Positions 23,432 to 34,051 of a DNA stretch of 64,000 nucleotides are shown in pieces. Source of the DNA: Dictyostelium firmibasis. Lineage: Eukaryota > Evosea > Eumycetozoa > Dictyosteliales > Dictyosteliaceae. The notes under the pieces are model-generated. The model was not told the DNA's origin. It ran no database searches and worked only from the letters and a program-made list of their open reading frames with translations. Numbering within the stretch: position 1 is the first letter of the stretch; every line of letters begins with the position of its first letter. The position numbers were made by a program, and so were the translations under genes. Location: positions 243,501 to 307,500 of the forward strand of contig CM069766.1 in NCBI GenBank assembly GCA_036169595.1, in the 5' to 3' direction.

Positions 23432-25390
23432 ATGGAAAAATTATTATATTATTGGTTTAAAAATGATTTTGAACTATTAAATTGCATACTGATATTGTCA
23501 TTGAAAGGTCATTTTATTTCATATAATACAATTTCTAATTTATGTAAAGAGTATGTATTAAAAACAATATATATAAAAAAAAATGTTTATTAATTTAAGA
23601 ATTTCTCCTCTTATAGAGAAACAAATTTGGTTGAATATAATGGGTTAAGTAATGAACAATTTAAATATTTAAAAAAAAAACTTTTAATATTGGAATCATT
23701 ATATGATTTTAAAATAAAAGATAATCAAATAAAGATGGAATATATTGAAAAAGAATTTATTAAAATTAATTGTTCTTTATTTATTGTTATTGAAAATAAT
23801 AATAAAATAATTGAAAGTTTAAAAAATGATAATAACCTAAACAATACCACTACAATAATAAAACCAAAAAAGAAAAAATCCAATGAATTATTTAAAAAAG
23901 TTTGGAAAAACATTGTTTTGAAGAATAAAATTTTATTAGAAGTTAGATTATACAATATTCATTATAAAACTATCACATTTCCAAATATATCATCATTAGT
24001 ACAATATCGATATAGGATATACTTAAATGATATTATTATTGAAGATGATGAAAATAAAGAAACAATTGAACAAGGTATGATACCATGGGGAGTTGAAAAA
24101 ATTCAATTTAAATTTAATCCAATTTTTAAAGAAAATTCAATACCAGAGTCTGTAACTCATATAAAATTTGGTTATTCATTTAATAAACCTTTTAATTGTG
24201 ATATGTTTGAAGGAAATAATAATTATAGTAATTTAAAAAGTTTAATATTTGGTAAAAGTTTTAATCAGCCATTAGAAATATCTAATGATCATAATGAAAA
24301 CAATCAAAAAAAAAAAATTATCAATTATAAATGGTTGACAAAATTAGAAAATCTTTTAAATTTAGAATTTGGCGATTCATTTCAACAGGATATTAAAATT
24401 GGTCAATTACCAAATAATTTAACGAATCTAGTTTTATCAAAATGTTATCAAGGTATTATTGAAAATGAGTCTTTACCAAAATCAATTTTAAATAATTCAA
24501 ATTCAATTTTTAAATATAAATTTGATTCTGATGGTAATAAAAAATCAATTTTATTAAGTAATGGTGTTAATTCAATACCAAAGTATGTCACAAAATTAGA
24601 ATTTGATAATCATTTTAATCAAGTTATTAAATATGGTGATATTCCAAAAAATGTTACATCAATTATATTCGGAAAAGAATTTAATAGTTTTATTGAACCA
24701 AATTCATTAGGTTCATCAATTACATCAATTGAATTTGGTTACAGATTTAATCAGCCAATCATTGATAATCAATTACCTATTGAAAATTTAAAAACTATAA
24801 AATTTGGCAATAGTTTCAATCAAACCATTGAACCGTATCAATTATCCAAGAATTTAAAAACTTTAGGATATGGTATAAGTTATAATCAACCAATTCAAGT
24901 TGGATTGTATTTAAATACTAGTTTAGAATCTTTAAAATTTGGTCCAAGATTTAATCAACAAATTCCTTTAAAAACACTACCTACAACCTTAACCTATTTG
25001 GATATGTATGGCTGGACAGGACCAATTATACCAGGCACTTTCCCATCATCATTAAAATCATTAAAATTCAATTATTATAATCAACCTTTACAAACTTCAT
25101 CATTACCATCATTAACTTCACTTGAATTACTTGAAGATTTTAATCAACCAATTAACATAAACACACTACCAATAACTTTAAAATATTTAAAACTTGGTCG
25201 TAATTATTCTCATGATTTATCAAACTCTTTACCAAAATCTTTAACAAGTTTAGATATTTCATCAACAAATACAAAATTTAATATTGACTCTTTGCCTAAT
25301 TTAAATACAATCACACTATCAAATCATGATTTTAATTTAATAAATAATTTAGATTTTACAATATTTTCAAATTATATTAAAATTAAATAA
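23432..25390 (+). CDS. FNIP repeat-containing protein, two exons
   Basis: Exons 23432-23550 and 23617-25390 (phase 2 intron GTATGT..TAG) give about 630 residues. The N-terminal 190 residues contain a basic/aromatic region (LFKKVWKNIVLKNKILLEVR) of the kind that precedes the repeats in other FNIP proteins. Then about 17 FNIP repeats run to the C-terminus, with IPESVTHIKFGYSFNKP-type units; the turn is usually FNQP. No other domain is seen. It differs from the first FNIP gene in having the N-terminal module and an intron, so the two are relatives rather than a fresh tandem copy. It is convergent with the next gene, 80 bp between stops. Confidence 0.92.
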
Positions 25391-25470
25391 AATTTAAATT
25401 AAAAAAACATTTTTTATTTTTTTTTATTAATGTTTTAATTTTGATTTGTTTTTCTTTTCTTTTCTTTTCT

Positions 25471-25946
25471 TTAGAGAGCTAAGAGTGAGATTAAAGCACC
25501 AAAGATAATTGCAATACCAACAGCAACTTTATCAGCAGAGTTACCTGCGGCTGGCTCTGGAGTGTTTACAACATAGACACAAGTAAGATGATAATCCTTG
25601 TCACCAGCACTGACAGTGAAGGATGGACTAGTGCCATTTGTTAACATTGCTGGACAATTGAAAGTTGCAGTGTTTGCACGACCATCACAATTTGTAACAT
25701 TTTTACCATAATCTAAAAAGCTGAAAGTAGTTTTTGGACCACCATTTTGGTCACTCTTAACTGCAATTCTACCGCCACAAACTGAGTTACAAGTACCAAC
25801 ATTTCCAGAACTTGTATAATTTAATCTAGAACCTGAAGCACAATTTGGACCAGAAATTAAAAATCCATTTGGTTCAGCTGCAAAAGTTGCCCAACTTGAA
25901 GAGACACATAAAGCGACAATAATTAAAAGTATAGAAAAAATTCTCA

Positions 25947-25947
<1 letters not shown>
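25471..25947 (-). CDS. GPI-anchored surface protein, ponticulin-like
   Basis: A single exon. I start at the ATG at 25947 (MRIFSILLIIVALCVSSSWA), which puts a signal peptide first and gives 158 residues. An in-frame ATG at 25992 would add 15 mostly Asn residues and is also possible. The mature part has six to seven Cys, several N-glycosylation sites (NYT, NVT, NGT) and an SVCGGRIAV segment. The C-terminus has a small-residue site (PAAGNSADK) followed by a hydrophobic tail (VAVGIAIIFGALISLLAL), the layout of a GPI signal. Size, Cys pattern and tail resemble the ponticulin family, which links actin to the plasma membrane; that assignment is tentative. Confidence 0.82.
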
Positions 25948-25977
<30 letters not shown>

Positions 25978-25992
25978 GATATTATTGGTCAA

Positions 25993-26263
25993 AAAAGTAT
26001 ATTACTAAATTAATTTTAATTTAATGTAATGATATATATATATTATTATATGAATATTATTATAAAAACACAAATAAAAAATATTAAATAAAAAAATTTT
26101 ATTTAAACTAAAAAATTATAATTAATTTTTTTATTATTTTTTTTTTATTAAATATTATTGAATTGGATGTTAAATAATTAATGAAAACCATGTTCAATAA
26201 TTTTTGAAGTGGTGGGGTTCTTTTCCATTTTTCTTTTTTTGGTGGTAATAGTGGTGTAAATTG

Positions 26264-26295
<32 letters not shown>

Positions 26296-26592
26296 GTTAT
26301 ATGCTACAACTATTTAGTAAACAAAATTTTCTTGATAGTGGTGTGTGAGTTTTTTTTTTTAAAAAAAAATTAAATTTCAAATAATATAATTATTTGTAAA
26401 AGTATTAATTATTTCATATTTTATTTTATTTTTATTTTTTTTTTATTTTTTTATTTTTACAAATTAATAAATTTATAAAAGTGGTTTTTAAATAATAAAA
26501 TTTTAAATAAATAAAATATTAACACAATGTGCATTGTATTTTCTAAAAATAGAAAGTATTTGGGTGTTTGAATTTTTTTTTATAATTTATTT
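25993..26592. other. Upstream region of the GPI protein, with GT-rich motifs
   Basis: A 600-bp gap between two minus-strand genes. It is AT-rich with a long T run (26271-26295). GT-rich motifs GTGGTGGGG (about 26210), GGTGGTAATAGTGGTG (about 26240) and GTGGTGTGTGAG (about 26338) resemble G-box elements and lie 220-350 bp upstream of the minus-strand start. Confidence 0.4.
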
Positions 26593-28718
26593 TTAATCTT
26601 GTAAATTTGATTTTAATTTTTTAGAAGATTCTAAATCTTCAGATTCATCTGTATCAATTTCTTTTCTCTTCTTATTGGTAGTTGATTCTGTTGCATTTGT
26701 ATTGGTTGTGGTTGTGGTTGTGGTTGCAGAAGGAATATCTTCAATAAACATAAAATCATCATCATCTTCTACAACACTATCTTTATTATTAGTATCTATA
26801 GTTGAAGTTGTAGTTGTGGTTGTTGTTGTCGTTGTTGGTTGAGAAGTTTGAATTGTTGATTTACCAATAATTTCAAAGAATTTATCATCTTCTTCTTTTT
26901 CTTTTTCAAGAGTTGTTTTACCTTCTTTTTCATCGATTTCTTTTTGTTTTTGTTTTTTTAATTTCTTAACATCTTCATCGAAATCTGTAGTATGTTGAAT
27001 GTTAATTGTTACCTGAAAGTCTTGATTATAGTCTTCAACGATTAAAGAGGTATCATTTGTTAAACGATGAGTTGCCAAAGTTTTCTTTTCAATTTTTGAA
27101 CGTTGTTCAATCTCTTCCTTTGAGAGATCTTGATCACCACCTTCATAGATAATATCAGTACCAACTGTTAGAATTGGTTCATTGAGTGCCAAAGTTTTCT
27201 TTAATACTTGATCGATGAATTGACCTATTGTAATCTTTTCAGTGTTTAAACGACATGTAATGAAGGAACGATTACAAACAAAACATTTTGGATTCTGAGG
27301 TTCTATTTCAACTGGCATCAATAATCTCTTACCAGATGGTAATTGATAGAGATATGTTGAACGACATTGGTCAAATCTACCATCGACAATTTTGATTGCT
27401 TCTATAACTATGAGACCACCAATTACAGCATTTGTAGTTGCAATAGCAGGTATGATATTACCGGCCATTGATTTAACATCAAATCTACTCTTCATTGGTA
27501 TACCGAATATGTTTGAACGAATATTTGATGCTGAACAAACAAAGCTCAATGCCAATTCATCATCTTTATCCCAAGTCATTGGTTTACCATTTTGTTGAAG
27601 TTGTTGTTGTTTTAACTTTTCTAAACAATCTAAAAATACTTCGACATTCTCTTTAAAGGACCATTGCTTTTGATCAGGTAATGTGAATATTAATTGATCC
27701 CCTATCTTCTCCACCTCTTTCTTGTCTTGTTCTTGTTTTGAGGTTAAAATCTCATCTAAAAGTAATGAAGTTGGTGGTTGTTTATCTTTCCATAAATCAG
27801 GCATATGAATGAGTGTTTCAATATCGGTATGAAATATTTTATGAAATACCCAACGATTGAAACCTTTTTCTTTCTCTATTGATAATTTTTCATCTCTTTT
27901 AATATTACCCAACTCTTCAGTTCCATGAATGATATCATTGTCTAAATCAGTTAAAGATGATGAATCACCATCATCCTTTGGACCAAATAATTTACCGAAT
28001 AACATTTTAGCCCAAACTATACAATGAATTGGTGCAGATGGATTGGTTCTAATTGTACATACTGCAAATTGTTTTGGTACTGCTATTGGTTGACATTCGA
28101 AACATTCAGTTATACCTTTTCTAATGACACTAACTTGACCTAAATAACCAGCTGAACCACTCTCAATCATTGGTACATCAACTGATAAACATAATCTATT
28201 GACATGTCTACGTGCGCTAATGTTATCCAATGCATTCATTACCAAATCAAACTTTTTAAAAAATTCACTACCAAACTCTATAGATTTAACATCACCATGA
28301 TGTGCCGTTATATTAACTAATTCATTATATTTCAAAACTGATTCTTTAGCTATCTTTGCCTTTGACATACCAATATGTTGTTTTCTAAATAGAAATTGTC
28401 TATTTAAATTACTAATATCGATTGTATCTAAATCAATCTATATATAAAAATATAAATAATTTAAAAATAAAAATTATGAATATATATATAAAACATGAAT
28501 TATTTCACATACACACACACACACAATACAATACAATACACATATATCCTAAAAAACTTACTTACTATATCAATATTTTTAAAACCTGTTAACACCAAAT
28601 TCTTTAATAATTCACAACCAATACCACCTGCACCAACTACTAATATTTTACATGTTTGAATTTTATCAAATGTTGATTGACCTAAAACTTCAATTATATG
28701 ACTATATCTTTCACTCAT
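26593..28718 (-). CDS. uba2: SUMO-activating enzyme subunit 2 (Uba2/SAE2)
   Basis: Two exons, 28718-28566 and 28437-26593 (phase 0), about 665 residues. It activates SUMO together with Aos1/SAE1 and passes it to Ubc9. The nucleotide-binding Gly motif ([15 protein letters not shown]) is in exon 1, and [18 protein letters not shown] spans the junction. The catalytic Cys is in [10 protein letters not shown], near residue 178. Two zinc-binding CxxC pairs are visible (ECFECQP and PKCFVCN). The C-terminal ubiquitin-fold region follows, then a low-complexity acidic/Thr tail and a basic Lys/Arg cluster ([10 protein letters not shown]) that could be a nuclear localisation signal. I start at [13 protein letters not shown]; an ATG six codons upstream is possible but less likely. 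Intron 1 contains a CA microsatellite (28509-28523). Confidence 0.97.
28509..28523. repeat. (CA)n microsatellite in uba2 intron 1
   Basis: About seven CA dinucleotides followed by ATACA repeats. Intronic, with no coding effect. Confidence 0.8.
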
Positions 28719-28800
28719 TATATATATATATATCACTAAATTCTGTTATTTATTTGTTTTTTTTTTTTATTTTTACTCTCCAATGAAGTTGGAAATGGTC

Positions 28801-28834
<34 letters not shown>

Positions 28835-28946
28835 TTTAAAAATTTAAAAACATGAAAAAATAAAAATTCATTTGTATTGATATTCACAAAAAAAAAGCAA
28901 TAATATTTTTACATTCTTTATTATTATTATTATTATTCGCCATAAT

Positions 28947-28985
<39 letters not shown>

Positions 28986-29128
28986 TTTTTATACAGATAA
29001 TAATCCCAATTTTTTTTAAAAAAAAAATAAAAATAAAAAAATTGTTTATGTAAAAGAAAAAAAAATAGAAAAAAAAAAAAAAAAAAACTATTTTGTATTT
29101 AAATTCAAATGAAAAACCAATATAAACG

Positions 29129-29160
<32 letters not shown>

Positions 29161-29806
29161 GGATTTGTCAACCACACACGACAATTAAAGAAATTTAATA
29201 AAAAATTGATTTTTTTAAAACCTTTTAGACGAATAAAATCCAATATGATTCTCAAACCATATAATTGAATAAATTTTCAATAAAATTATGTTTTTTATTA
29301 CCACCAAATTCAAAAACACACCTCAACTCCTTTTAAATCAAAATGACAAAGAAAAATATTAAGGAAAACTCAAAAAAATAAAATAATAAAAAAAAAAAAT
29401 ATTAAAAAAAATGCTATTTTTAGATATGAGTAGGTTTGTGATGTTTGTGTTTTAATCTTAAACAATAAATATTTTTTGGTCTTAATTTTTTTTTTTTATT
29501 TAATTTTTTTTTTTTTTTTTTAATTTCATTTTTTTATTTTGTTTTCTTTCTTTTTTTTTTTAAATAAAATATTTGTATATATATTTTTTCCATGTTTTTT
29601 TAATCTTTTAATTTTTATATTTTTTATAAAAAAAAAATAATAAATAAATATTGTGTTGGTATGTTAAAAAAATTATTAGGGATTGACTGTTGTTAATGTT
29701 TTTATTTTTATTTTTAGATTTTTATTAGGGTTGACTTTTGTTTTTTTTTTTTTTTTTTTATATTTTTTTTTTTTATTGCAATTTTTTTTTTTTTTGACTT
29801 GTTAAT
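28719..29806. other. Intergenic region between two minus-strand genes
   Basis: 1.1 kb of mostly homopolymer A/T. An island at 29215-29345 is more complex; on the minus strand it has a short open stretch without a recognisable family. A 27-nt segment at 29237-29263 resembles one upstream of the old yellow enzyme gene (37566-37591). I see no gene. Confidence 0.5.
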
Positions 29807-30335
29807 TTACATTCTGATGAAAACTGGTTTTAATTCTCCTTGTCTCTTTTTTAATAAATTAACTAAAGATTGATCAATTTGTGGTGGAAGATTACTACTT
29901 TGTTCACCTGGAGGTATATTGTGGAGAAGAGTCATAATTTCTTTATCGATTTTAGAAATCTTTCTGAATGGCCATTTTCTGCCTCTTGCTGCTTCTTTCC
30001 ATCTCTTACTCAAAGTTGAAGTTGGTATACCTAATTTCTTTGCGGCTTCACTTTGGGGGAAATTTAAATACTCTGTAATCTCTATATAGGTTGGATTTGC
30101 TTCTGCTAATGATCTATTCTCTGTTGTAACCAATGCATTTGATGCTGATGGAATTGTATTTTGTCCTGTTATTGATGCTATGGTATTTCCATTATTATTA
30201 TTACCATCACGTGGTGACCTTTCTTCATCATCACTACCATCACTATAATTATTATTATTGTTATTATAGTCGTTATTTTGATTGTTATTGTATCCATCAT
30301 TCATATTGTCGTTGTTGTTATTATTATTATTACTA

Positions 30336-30366
<31 letters not shown>

Positions 30367-31318
30367 TATTGCTATTATTGCTATTATTATTATTAATATT
30401 ATTTATATTATTATTATTACTATTATTATTATTATTACTATTATTGTTATTGTTGGTGTTATTGTTGTTGTTATTGCTATGATTGTTATGGTGATTATTC
30501 GAAGTATTATGTGTATCATTGTTTGTTCTTAAAGTTATATTGGCAGGTGTTACTTCTCTGATATCAGGATCAGATTCTCTATCATATGGAGTTGCAGCTG
30601 GTGCATTCATATAATGTTGTAGGTGTAAAGGAATTCTATCCTTTGTTAGTGACAATGGTCTACTATATGGTGAACCATGTGAAAAATGTGGGTTGGTTGA
30701 TGGGCTATATACATGTGGTGATGAATTATTACTATTGTGATTATTGTTGCTGTTGTTATTGTTGTGGTTGTTGTTTTGGTTGTTGTTACTATTATTATTG
30801 TTATTATTATTGCTATTATTGTTTGTATTATTGTTATTGTTGCTATTGCTATTATTATTGCTATTACTACTGCTACTGCTATTGCTATTATTGCTATTGC
30901 TATTGCTATTATTGCTATTGCTATTGCTATTATTGCTATTGCTATTATTGCTATTGTTATTGCTATTGCTATTGCTATTGCTATTACTATTGCTATTGCT
31001 ATTGCTATTGCTATTGCTATTGCTATTATTGTTGCTATTATTATTGTTGTTATGATTATGGTTATTATTACCACCAAGTTGCGAGCCCAATATATTCATT
31101 ATGTTTGCAGGTGCAGGTAAATTGGGTGAGCTATTGTTTCCATTGCTGCTGTTATTATTATTGTTGTTATTGTTGTTGCTATTGCTATTTCCATTGCTGT
31201 TGCTATTATTATTACTATTATTATTAGTGTTATGATTTAAGATCGAATTTGTTGAAAAATCAAAATCCAATTGTGGGTGAGTTGGTAATCTTGGTTGTTG
31301 ACTTGATAAATGTGACAT
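29807..31318 (-). CDS. RWP-RK domain protein
   Basis: A single exon of 503 residues. The first 380 residues are dominated by Asn and Ser runs (residues 30-180 and 275-370) with a short conserved-looking island between them (HVYSPSTNPHFSHGSPYSRP). The RWP-RK domain lies at about residues 405-455: TEYLNFPQSEAAKKLGIPTS, then KRWKEAARGRKWPFRKI with the RKWPFRK core. RWP-RK proteins bind DNA and in plants and algae control nitrogen response and gametogenesis; amoebozoan members are little characterised. A 2.5-kb upstream gap hints at complex regulation. DNA binding is inferred from the domain. Confidence 0.93.
30280..31060 (-). repeat. Asn/Ser-coding triplet repeats in the RWP-RK gene
   Basis: Blocks of AAT, AAC and AGC/AAT alternation on the minus strand (Asn-Ser dipeptides) with few interruptions. 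They give long apparent open frames in several other frames, which are shadows. Confidence 0.9.
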
Positions 31319-31638
31319 GGTTTGTATTAATAATGAAGAGTGTATATTTGGAAAATATATATATTTATATATAGAAATAAATAAAAAAAAATAAAATAAA
31401 ATAAAATAAAATAAAATAAAATAAAATAAAAAAATTATATATCTAATAATATTATTGTATGTGTATATAATAGTAGAAAGATAATTAGTTTTTTTTTTTT
31501 TTTTTTGTTTAAAAAATTAGAAAAAAATTAATTTTAGTATGATTTAAAGGATAATATAATGACAAAAAAAAAAAAGGGAAAATTCGTTAAAATTCAAAAA
31601 AATTTAAAAAATAAAAAAAAATTAAAAAAAATAAAAAA

Positions 31639-31689
<51 letters not shown>

Positions 31690-31714
31690 AAAAAAAATAT
31701 TAATAAAAATAAAT

Positions 31715-32070
31715 GACAGTTATTATCCTTCAAAATTATCTCAAAATGATAGATTGAAAATGTTCTTCACGTTGTTTGCTGATTTTTTTTGTTTTTAGCA
31801 TTAATACCAAATAGTTTGTATAATATTAAATTTTATTATTATTAATTTTTTTTTTATAATTATTATTTTTTTTTTTCAAGTTGGTGTTTAGAAATTTCGT
31901 GGAAATTTACCTTCAATCTTTTTCGTTTGAGCCTTAATATTGATAAAAATAAACAAAACCATTTTTCAAGGATTGACGAAGATAATATTATTATAATTAA
32001 TTTATATAGAACATTGAAAAATAAAAAATTTAAAACAATAAAGAACTTTAGAAAAAAAGTAAATAGCTAA
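31715..32070 (+). pseudogene. Unrecognised coding-like relic
   Basis: Two open stretches lie close together. The first (from 31715) reads like protein (SYYPSKLSQNDRLKMFF). The second has 63 sense codons (31882-32067) containing FTFNLFRLSLNIDK and is preceded by a T-rich TTTTTTCAAG that looks like a 3' splice site. A GTTTGC donor at 31774 would join the two in frame. No ATG precedes the first part in frame, so this looks like a remnant or an internal exon. I do not recognise the family. Confidence 0.35.
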
Positions 32071-32410
32071 CTAGCTAATCTTTGAAAAAAAAAAAAAAAA
32101 TCAATCCATTTAATCTATAAAATAAAAGTAGGAGGATATTTTTTAATCTTTTTATTCAATTTAGGATGAAAACAAAAAAAAAAAAACAATAGTAATAAAT
32201 AAAAAAATAATATTGTGATTTTGTTAGGAATTGGAATATAAAAAAAAGAATTTAAAATCAACGTATATTTATTTTTAACTCTCACCTTTAGATTTTAATG
32301 GTGAATTATTTTTTGATTATTAAAGATATATTTTTTTTATTTTTATTATTTTCCAAAAACTACCACTAAACTTAGTGCTAAATAGAGAGAGATAGTTCTT
32401 TTTGGAAATT

Positions 32411-32438
32411 ATAATGAGAGAGACAGAGAGAGAGAGAG
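32411..32438. repeat. GA-rich microsatellite
   Basis: GAGAGAGACAGAGAGAGAGAG in the intergenic gap upstream of the RWP-RK gene; purine-strand tract, unusual in this A/T-dominated DNA. Confidence 0.7.
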
Positions 32439-32882
32439 GGCATGATCAATTATTTGCTATTCAAAATTAATTTTCGTTTGCAGTGAGTAAGAAAAAACTT
32501 ATTATTTTACTTTTACTTATTTTTCATTATTTGAAGTAATGAATCTGTGTGGTGGAGTATGGGCCCAATGCGTGTGTGATTTTATTATTGTGAATAGTAT
32601 TATTATATTTAGTTAAAATAAACCCCATTGGGTATATCACTACAAATTTCTCTCTTTTTTTTACATACCGCTACAAATTTTTCTCTTTTTTTTTTTTTTT
32701 AAAAATAAATTTTTTATTTTTTTTTTTTTAAAATTTTTATTTTTTTTATGATCTAAAATTAAATTATTTTTGCATGTGTCTGGAAATTTCTCTTAACCCC
32801 TCATACTTATTACTTTTTTTTTTTTTTTGTATTTCAATTTTAATCTTCAAACACTTTATTTTTGGTCAAAAAATTTTTTTTA

Positions 32883-33300
32883 GAGGAATATAATAGTAAA
32901 AATTTAGGTAGAGGTAAAAGAACTTTTTTTTTCAACTTAAAACCAATAATGTGAACATTATGATATACGAAAGTTTGGCAAAGAGGGTTTTATTCATAGT
33001 GAAGAATTGAAAAAATTAACCCCTATCTATCAGAAAATGAAAAACAAATATTATGACAACTAAAAATTCAAAATCAAAGAAAAAGAGAGATTAAAAAAAA
33101 AAACAAAAACAAAAAAAAAAGAGAGAAAGGAGTCAGAAATACAAAAAAATAATAAACCAATTATCATTGCAAACAGAGTTAACACCCAATCACTCAAGTT
33201 ATTGACAGTGAAAGAGAAATCAAAGAAAGAGAAAGAGAAACTCAGACAAATTGATATTGAACAGAGAGAAAGAAGAATTAGTGTTAATACTTTTATTTAA
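32883..33300 (+). pseudogene. Unrecognised gene relic, charged coiled-coil-like
   Basis: A coding-like tract of about 400 bp, open over most of its length on the plus strand with only a couple of interruptions. It begins after a TTTTTTTTAG that resembles a 3' splice site. Segments include NLGRGKRTFFFNLKP, KFGKEGFIHSEELKKLTPIY and, at the end, IIIANRVNTQSLKLL followed by Lys/Glu/Arg-rich helix (LRQIDIEQRERRISV). Composition is far from the surrounding A/T homopolymers. It may be a decayed host gene or an element fragment; I cannot assign a family. Confidence 0.45.
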
Positions 33301-33403
33301 TTTTTTTTTTTTTTATTATTTTGATTGAAAAAATAATAATATAAAGAAAATTGTAATCACCTAGAACTTTTTCTTAAAATAATAAGAAAATAAAAAAAAA
33401 TTT

Positions 33404-33443
<40 letters not shown>

Positions 33444-33459
33444 AAATTAAATTAAATTA

Positions 33460-33496
<37 letters not shown>

Positions 33497-33808
33497 ATAA
33501 AAAAAATAAAAAATATTGTTAATATTAAAATAACTAGAAAGACTCCCCCCTACAATATAAACTCATAGATTGTTGTTAGAATACTGAGGGAAAAATATTA
33601 AGTTTTTCATTGAAATAAAATACTTTAGTTTATTTCCTAAAATTTTATAAAAAAAAAAATGTTTCTCAAAAAAAATTTGTGTATAAATATAAGTTTATTT
33701 TTTTTTAATTTTTAATTTTTTTTTTCTTTACAATAAACTCTACTAATAATATATACAAATACATAAAAACAAATATAAATATATAAAAACACATATAAAA
33801 TAATAAAA

Positions 33809-33948
33809 ATGATCACTCATAAAGTAATATTATTTTATTTTTCTCTTTTTTTGTCATTAACTTTTTCAACAAAAATTTCAATTTCTGATGGTATTACCAC
33901 ACCAAAATATTCTTCATATAATTTATTTTATCAAAAAGTTTGTATATT

Positions 33949-33980
<32 letters not shown>

Positions 33981-34017
33981 ATATCAATATTAACTCACAC
34001 TCTTTTTTTTTTTTTTA

Positions 34018-34051
<34 letters not shown>

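Larger units (their letters stand above)
31319..33808. other. Long divergent intergenic region with coding-like relics
   Basis: The largest gap in the window (2.5 kb), between the minus-strand RWP-RK gene and the plus-strand surface-protein gene. It contains an ATAAA repeat (31390-31430), an A run (31650-31687), a GA microsatellite (32411-32438), a nearby pair of direct repeats CTACAAATTT (about 32640 and 32670) and two coding-like tracts entered separately. The 33400-33810 part is homopolymer and TA-rich promoter sequence. Confidence 0.55.

Noticed and set aside
30133-31227. Plus-strand frames rich in Tyr/Cys, Val/Ile or Leu
   Set aside because: Shadows of the Asn/Ser triplet repeats in the RWP-RK gene.
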